DNA from: Brachyhypopomus gauderio
Taxonomy: Eukaryota > Chordata > Actinopteri > Gymnotiformes > Hypopomidae
Reading direction: 5' to 3'
DNA: 64,000 nucleotides
Assembly: GCF_052324685.1 (NCBI RefSeq)
Contig: NC_135220.1
Coordinates: forward strand, 615,828-679,827
Positions 46,445 through 54,777 of the stretch are shown in pieces. The position numbers were made by a program, and so were the translations under genes. A model generated the notes under the pieces. It did not search any database. It was not told the DNA's origin and was given only the letters and a program-made list of their open reading frames with translations. Position 1 is the first letter of the stretch; each line of letters begins with the position of its first letter.

Positions 46445-48594
46445 CTCCGCCAATCGCCCCAGCCTGAAACGATATTTGCCGGTGCTTACAAAGCCCCACT
46501 AATAATCCCCACTAATGAAGCCCTCGCTAATGAGATTCTCCCAAAGCTGGAGGAACAGAGGAAGTGGAACAGTTGCGGGGTACTGCGGGGTATGCAGGCG
46601 GGATAAGCAGGTCACGGGAGCTCTTTAATGAGGGAAGCGGCACGCTGAGCTCTGATTGGAGGGGAGAGTGAGTTCAGGTGTGAAGCCAACACTAGCAGCT
46701 GCTGGCTACAATAGCAAGAAAATAATTCATGTCCACTTTGCAGGGATTGGAGAAATAGTTGGGGCTTCGTCTTTTTCCTAAACGGTTTTGCTATCAAAAC
46801 AAACATGCCTGCAATCCTTTCACATGAGGGGACTCGGGACATTGAAAGAAAGCTTCCCTTGCTGTTGACGAATACGGTTTCAAGCCTCCCTGTGACCTCT
46901 CTTTAGACTGACCTCAGCGTGTGTACGGTCAAGAAAAGAATCATTCCTCAAATTACTGGACGGCAAAACAAATATGAATCGCCAGGAAATAACCACTGAA
47001 TCGTAACTTGATCTGGCATGAAAAGCATCAACACAGGCATTTGCTGCTCTGTCATGGTTAAGCACTACCAAATATAGCCAGTAGGGGGGGGTTAAAAACA
47101 GAATGCAGTTTCAGACGCTAAACCCAATTAGGTAATAGAAGAAGAGGATGCACTTTTTGGATGTGAAGCAAATTAAATCACATTTCCATCTGCTGATTTA
47201 ACTAGTAATCCTCTGACCTGCCATTTCTGTACAAGAACCTTTTCAAAGCATGGCTGTCTGTCGCGGGCCCTGCCGTAAGGAGGCGCGGTGGATGATATGT
47301 GCTGTGTGGAGTACTGTGTGCGGATGGACTCACGCTTGCTGTCCCGTGTCCTGCGGGCCCTCTCACGCTCCCTGCGCTGGCTCAGGAGAGACTCCGTTCC
47401 CGTCTCTGTGTCCAGTCCATCCCGGCTGCTCACTGCGTTGGCACTACAAAAATGAACCCAACATATACACAAAGGACAGAGAGCGCACACAAAGATTTCT
47501 AGGGGTGGGAATCGTTTACTATCTCACGATTCGATTCGATTCCGATTTTGGGGGCCACAATTCAATTCAAAAATCGATTTTCGATTCAAAACGATTTTCG
47601 ATTCAAAAAACGATTTGATTTATAAAAATTTCTGCTTCAGTCTATAAAATCTGCATGATCTACTACAGTCTGCTTTGCAAGGCAGAACGACAAATACAGA
47701 AAATTAAGTGTCTTTCACATTTAATTAACAAAAATTAAGTGTCTTTCACATTTAATTAACAAAAATTAAGTGCTTTGGTAAAATAAAATGGTTTTTGTTG
47801 TTACCAAAATTCTTGAGCTTCATTTTGCATTTTTTCATTTTGCGGATGCAGTTCCCCCAGCCGTGGCTAGGGGCACCAGAGTCAGTCTCAGACTAAACCG
47901 ACATAACCGTACGTTCTCAGCCAGTCTCTGCTTTCTCTGTGATTGCTTATCGTTTAATGGTGTCTCGCCACCTCTCTCTGTTATGCTTTCTCTTTACTTA
48001 TTCGAGTATCTCATGCGTCGCTTTCTGACCCATCTCAAGTTTTCCCAATCCTGTATTTCTTCCTATCCGTTTTGCCTTTATTTTTGGGAAGGGTTTTATT
48101 TTGCTGCAGCGTTTTTTGCCAGTTACTTCTGCTGGTGTCCTTGGTTTCGTTTTCGCGTTGCATCTGTTATTTTGTTTCTTCCTCCCGTCTCACTACGGTT
48201 GAGTTATTTTTCATACGTTGTATTTTCCGCATTGGTTTTTTGTTTCTATTTACTCCGTGCCCTCACGGTTTTGCTTTCTATTCTCTTGCGCGTCGAGTCT
48301 TCCGCGCTGTTTTGTTTGTTTGTTCTGGGTCGCTGTGCGCGTTTCCCTCTAGCTAATACATGTGACGTGTGTCAAACGTCTTGATCTTGCGAGCCGGCAC
48401 TTGGGTCCATCCTTCTCTATATTATTTCTCACCCTTCTCTATATTAACGTGCTCACCGCATTCCCCGGCATTCGGTAAAAACTTGTGGCCTGGCTTTGTG
48501 GGGAGAGCCTGAGCCTGAAATGCCTGAGGGACATGGAGAGTGGGTCCAGGGCTCTGCCTCAGGCCCTGTAGCACTGCACTGCACTGAGGGTGTG

Positions 48595-48647
<53 letters not shown>

Positions 48648-51600
48648 AATGTGCCGTGGGGTTGGTTATTCTTTTAAGAGTGGGTGGAATGTTTTTGCTT
48701 AGAGCTAGACACAAACCTAAGGCAGTGAACTCCTGTGTGTGTCTACAAACCCACAGAGGGATCATTGCAAACTGTAATGAAGTCCCAGATACTGCAGAAA
48801 GTCAGGGAGTCAGACATAGCTGAATCTTAATCTTAACTATGGTTCTATTAGAATTTATGAATGTTTTAAAAAGATGGCTGAATGTCAGTAGCTGGCTTAT
48901 GTGTCATATATTTGATTACAAAAGAGAAGAATGAATGTGAAGGTTGCTGTTCCTATAATCCTTCAGAATCTACTCATAATGATAAGCTACTCCACCAGAG
49001 AGGTGTGTTCATGACGAGCCCACAACAGAGAGGTGTGTTCATGACGAGCCCACAACAGAGAGGTGTGTTCATGACGAGCCCACAACAGAGAGGTGTGTTC
49101 ATGACGAGCCCACAACCGAGAGGTGTGTTCATGACGAGCCCACAACCGAGAGGTGTGTTCATGACGACCCCACAACCGAGAGGTGTGTTCATGACGACCC
49201 CACAACCGAGAGGTGTGTTCATGACGACCCCACAACCGAGAGGTGTGTTCATGACGAGCCCACAACCGAGAGGTGTGTTCATGACGAGCCCACAACCGAG
49301 AGGTGTGTTCATGACGAGCCCACAACCGAGAGGTGTGTTCATGGCTCCCTCTAGAGGACGGAAGTTGCCATTTCTCAAGCTTCGTATTGGCTATGGCTGC
49401 ATTGTTCTTTCGAGTATTCTGACGTAAAGAGCACAACATTCAATAACCACTAATTACAGGAGAAAACATTACCTACACAAACTACACTAAATGCACACAT
49501 TTATATACAAATACATTAGCACTTATTCTACACTTTAATGTTATATTCATATTATACTGAATTAAAACAGTCCTTGGGCTAGTTACAGACAAATAGCGAT
49601 TTTTCATCTGATTTTTAAATGAGCAGAATGAGAAACAAAGGCTTTCACACATTAGCCTGACACATAATCCTGCCTGCTTTTTTCATAGGGTGTACACACA
49701 GCATTCATGCTATTGTGCTTCTGAAGCTTCTGAGCCCTATAAAAGGCAGGGGGCAGCAGGCACGCAGGTAGGGGGGAACGGGTAACTCCCATGGGGTAGA
49801 TGAGAGCAGCTGCAGCCCCCTGCCGAGCCCTCGGGGTGAAGATGGGTGCTTTTAACGTCTGCTAATCCGGCTTAGCCGCGCAAGGACGGCCGAACGCCCA
49901 TTCTCCTCATCCCCGGTTAAATTTATTCGACATCACCAAGGAACAGTCCTCGCCACAAAGAGAGTGGGCCAGAGATAACGTCTGGTTATTTACTGATGCT
50001 TACAGTGCGGCTTTTGTGATGGAAATTTAGGGAGATTTACTGTGGGAGAGACACACAACTGGGAATCCATGGAGTTAATCTCCAGGAAAATTGGCTTGCC
50101 TGAGAGAAAAAGGAACACGGGGAAAAATGAGATCGGAGGCCAGGCCTTCCCAGACCACGCCACTAGATGGCAGTAAATACCACAGACAACCGCTGGAGGT
50201 AGACGAAAGTTAAAGCCCTGAGCAGCCCACAGAGGGCAAAATCGAGCCGTAATGTTCCGCCCAGATTCAAGAGACGAGGAAGAAGCAGACTGTACACACT
50301 CGACAGTGTGCACACCGTCCGACTTCTGACGTTTCCGAGCATAAAGGGACTGCTTGATGAATGTGTTTGTGAGACAAATCAAAGGTTTATGCAGAAACAA
50401 ACTAGCTTCTGGTTTATCAAATGAATTAGTTTCAGGTAACACCTAGCTATCAGTTTCCTTCTGCACAACTACTAGAGAATGGCATGACAACTTTCTCTGT
50501 CTCAGCACAGTAGGACACCTTTGCAGTTTAAATCAGTCTCAAGTCATTTATATTACAAAAACCGCACACCTCACCTCTGTTCTGCGCAGTCACACAGATC
50601 AGTGGGCCGGTGTGTCACAGTTTACAAACACACACACACACACACACACACAGATGAGCAGGTAGGTGTGTCACATTTTCTGCTTTTAGGCAGATAAGCA
50701 AATGTTGTATGCTGGCAGACACACACACACGGTCTACAGTGTGACTCTTTTTGGTGAGCCTCAAAGATGAGACCTGTGGTGTGTGTATATGACTCCCGGT
50801 CGGGCTATAACCAGATCTTCTGTCCAGCTGGACAGCAGACATCTGCTCCTGCAGTCACTGATGTTCAGAGAGAACAGAGCTTCTCTGCCCGTCCTATCTG
50901 TGTGGATGGATCCTGGCTGATGCAGCTTCTTACAACAACATAGTCTTGGGTTCGATGTCAGGTCATTTGTGAATCACTACTCCTAGTTACTGCTTACCAG
51001 AGACATCACATCTAGAAAGGATTGGTTCTTGACATTTTTCATCTTGAAAGCTTTATATCAGTGTGAAGTATATATCTTGGTCTCAAAGACCATGATGTAA
51101 GCCATGATGGATGTGGTTTTAATAAGAGTTCTAAAATGTATTAACATGTACACACTGCCAGTGTGTGAACAGCATAAATGGTGTGTTTATGTCATGTAAC
51201 ACCATGTAACACAGCAGGTTATCACCATAAAGTGATTATGGATGCCATGTGTAATACGTATACAGCTGAACGGGGTTTTATGAGTGTGCTTCAGTCAGAG
51301 GACCCGGTGGAGAACACTCACTGGAAGGAGGGTGGCCTGGAGTCTCCGATGCCCCCAGTTCGCTCCAGTGGGGGGGGCAGCTCAGGGTGGCTCTCCGTGC
51401 AGTGAGATCCGCTGTCGGAGTGTGTGCTTTCAGTCAGCACCAACTACAGCCAAAGACACACACACACACACACACACACACAGAGACAAAGACCTCAGGA
51501 AGAGCCTCTCCACAGTGGCTGTGCATACATAAGTGATGCAGGAAGAGACCAGAACAGGGTGCATTTAGTGAGCTGGGAGAGAGTGCACAGCACACGCGCT

Positions 51601-52293
51601 TGCACACAATGGCCTACACTCAAAAGCACTCTTAAGTGCCTTCGTGAGCTCCATAATGACGGTTAAATGGGCAAAAGCCTCAGGCTGCTGTCACATAACC
51701 CGGTCCCCGCCGCAGCCACTGAACATGACCGCAGTCAAAGAGGAAGGAGAAGGTGAGAAATATCAACACCAATAATCTGGTCTGCCTTTAACACTCATTA
51801 CTTCACATCTGCCCGTCCCATCGTTCCTGTTATCTGATCTTCCACGTGTCCTTGAACTGTGTTGTGAAATGTCTGCAGGCTTTGCTAGTGTTTTGCGGCA
51901 CTGTAGGCAGTGAGCGCGCTGCATTCTCGTGTATTGCAGTGAGGCAGAGGGTAACGCAGGCAGAGGGTGACGCAGGCAGAGGGTGACGCAGGCAGAGGGT
52001 GACGCAGGCAGAGTGTCACGCAGGCAGAGGGTAACGCAGGCAGAGGGTGACGCAGGCAGAGGGTGACGCAGGCAGAGTGTTATGCATGCAGAGTGTCACG
52101 CAGGCAGAGTGTTATGCAGGCAGAGTGTCACGCAGGCCAGCATGTTCGTGCGAAGCTTTCAAGCCTCTGCCTTGCAGCACTGTTGCCAATGTGCGTGTGT
52201 GTGTGTGTGTGCACGTGGGCCTGAGGGGTTAACGCTGTAATGTTATACTATGCTTCATGGAACGTCATGCATTTGTCACAAGGGAGGGTTCTG

Positions 52294-52324
<31 letters not shown>

Positions 52325-54741
52325 GGGGGGGGGGGGGGGTTCAAGATGGCACCCGTCTCACTTACCCAGGATACCACTCTGCCATTGAAGCAGGGCAGCT
52401 TGGCGTTGTCATCGGAGATCTCCTCTTTGACCACACTGCACAGAGGATGCACACAGCACAGTTAGGGACTCTGTGTGAGCCATGAGTCTGAGCATGTCTG
52501 AGTCTGAGCCTGTCTGAGTCTGAGCCTGTCTGAGTCTGAGCCTGTCTGAGTCTGAGCATGTCTGAGTCTGAGTCTGAGCATGTCTGAGTCTCAGCTCCAG
52601 GCCGCATCTATTTTCAAAAGCTGAGCCACACTGGAAGCATGTCACGCTCCAACAGTGGAATTTTCCACTTCACTCCCAGCCACTAGCGGTCCACAATGAG
52701 AAAGCCGAATGGCCCTGTTGACCGAAACCACTGGAAACTCCTCCAACTGACAGGCTGGCTTCATTTGTACCTAACGCACATCACTTCAGCTGCTGGGAGT
52801 TCAGTTGTCCGGGCTGCACATCCTGCACCACAGAGAGTAAAGGAGGAACAGAAGCGCTTACATCTCTCGCAATGTTTATGAGAGTCTGGACGTGTGTGTG
52901 GAAGAAGTGTGTATGTGTGTGTGTGTCTTTGTGTCTGTTTTTGTGTGTGTGCGTGTGTTTGCTAGAGAGATAGAGAGGTGCAGTGAGGGTGTTAGAGCAC
53001 AGGAGGGGTTATTAATAGAGTGATCTAGTGTGCTAGCATGGGGCCGCCAGTGTTCCTCCCAGGCTGTAAATTCCCCACAGAAATACCATGCAGTTACCCT
53101 TTAACCCTCTAAGACATGGTTCAGCAATCACACACCTGCTAGCCCCCAATCACCCTGTACAACTCAAATATACACATTCACACACACACATGCACACAAA
53201 AACTGAGTTATTAAATACATCAGCATATGCAAAGCACAATGAGCACCGGGTAAGAAGGTAACACTTTTGTGTGCGTTGCCAAGCCTTGAGAAATCCCTCC
53301 AGCTTGCTGATATTAGAACTGTGTCCTTTGAGATTCTCCAGCACATCCAGGTTCCCATGACCCAGGGTGCTGTGCTGCTGGGAGATTGAAGGCCAGGGTG
53401 CCTGTACATGGCGATGGCATTGGCGATGACGATGGCGCTTTTGTTGAGATTACATTTTTTAAACGCTGGGGTCTATGGCTTGCTTCAGAGCTCCAGGCTT
53501 TGCAGAGGAAGCCAGACTGGAGCTGCTGTCATGGGTAGGAAGTGCTTGTCTCCTCCCAAGAGATCCTCCATAATACGCGTGCACTTGCTGGGAAGTTTGT
53601 GATGGTGACCTTAAGGAAGTGTGGTCTGTGCAAACATGCACAGGAGAACAGGAGGGGAAACGCCTCTGGACAGGAGTGAAGCACACGTTAGGTTGTTTGT
53701 GAAAAAGACCCTGGTTAAAAAAAGAGCCTTAATGAAATATAAAGCAAGAAATCATTCAAGTGCCAGAACGATATGTGTTCAGCAGTAATGAACATCCAAG
53801 GGGCGGCACCATAATGAGATGTGTAAATGTGTAATATAACTGAACACGTACCCCCTGACCCCCTGACCCTCTGACCTCAATTGAAACCTATAGCGGGGTG
53901 TGAAGCAAGGTGTTCCTGGTGGTCGATGACAAGACTGACATTGTTGATGAGTGTGCTTCTACACTCTACTCCAGGGACTTCCTGTCTACTCCAGGGACTT
54001 CCTGTGATGCGGAAACCTTCCAACCAGGAGCCTGAATTAATCCAGATGCTGGCCAGCCAGCGCGAGATCCAGCGACCAGTCAAAACAAGTGGCCATACTG
54101 ATCCAGCCGGAGGGAGCGTTGGCTAAACGATGCCTCTGGAGAGCATTTGTGTAGCTCTCTTGGCCTGCATAGTGCCGAAAAACCATCTCATCACTCCATC
54201 TCACTCTCTCCGTCTGATTCACTCCATCTCACTCATGTCATCTCATTCACTGCATCTCACTTGCTCTAACTTACTCGCGTCTTACTTGTACCATATACTG
54301 TGTATTTGTAAGTGTTAGCATTTTTGGGTTCTTGAAAAGTAGCACCATAAATTATTTATTGTTTATTATTATTATTTATGCAGGCTGAAGGCTGAATCCT
54401 CTCTGGCCAAATGTCCCCAGAAGCTCCCTGCTCAGACCCTAATAGACCCTATATTACATAGTGAAATAAGGTGGCTTAAAAACACAAACCTCTGCCATCG
54501 TTGATCTGCTAACTGGAATATAAGGTGCTCTCTGATTTCCCTTTAGCTGCCAATCAGTCAAAGATGAAGCTTAATTCCAGTATTTATTAATACTTCCTAG
54601 TAAACATTGTTTAGAACACTAGATCCCACGAGGCCAAGTTACGTAAACACACACACACACACACTCACACACACACACACTCACACACACACACACTCAC
54701 ACACACACACACACACACTCACACACACACACACTCACACA

Positions 54742-54777
<36 letters not shown>

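Noticed and set aside
48974-49439. Open frames of 134-181 codons over the 30-bp array
   Set aside because: The unit length is a multiple of three and lacks stops, so open frames arise automatically; intronic position and no start context.
53877-54222. Open frames on both strands at 53.9-54.2 kb, with a 20-bp tandem duplication near 53972
   Set aside because: No recognisable protein family and no matching splice phase to dvl1 exons; intronic, probably an unclassified repeat relic.
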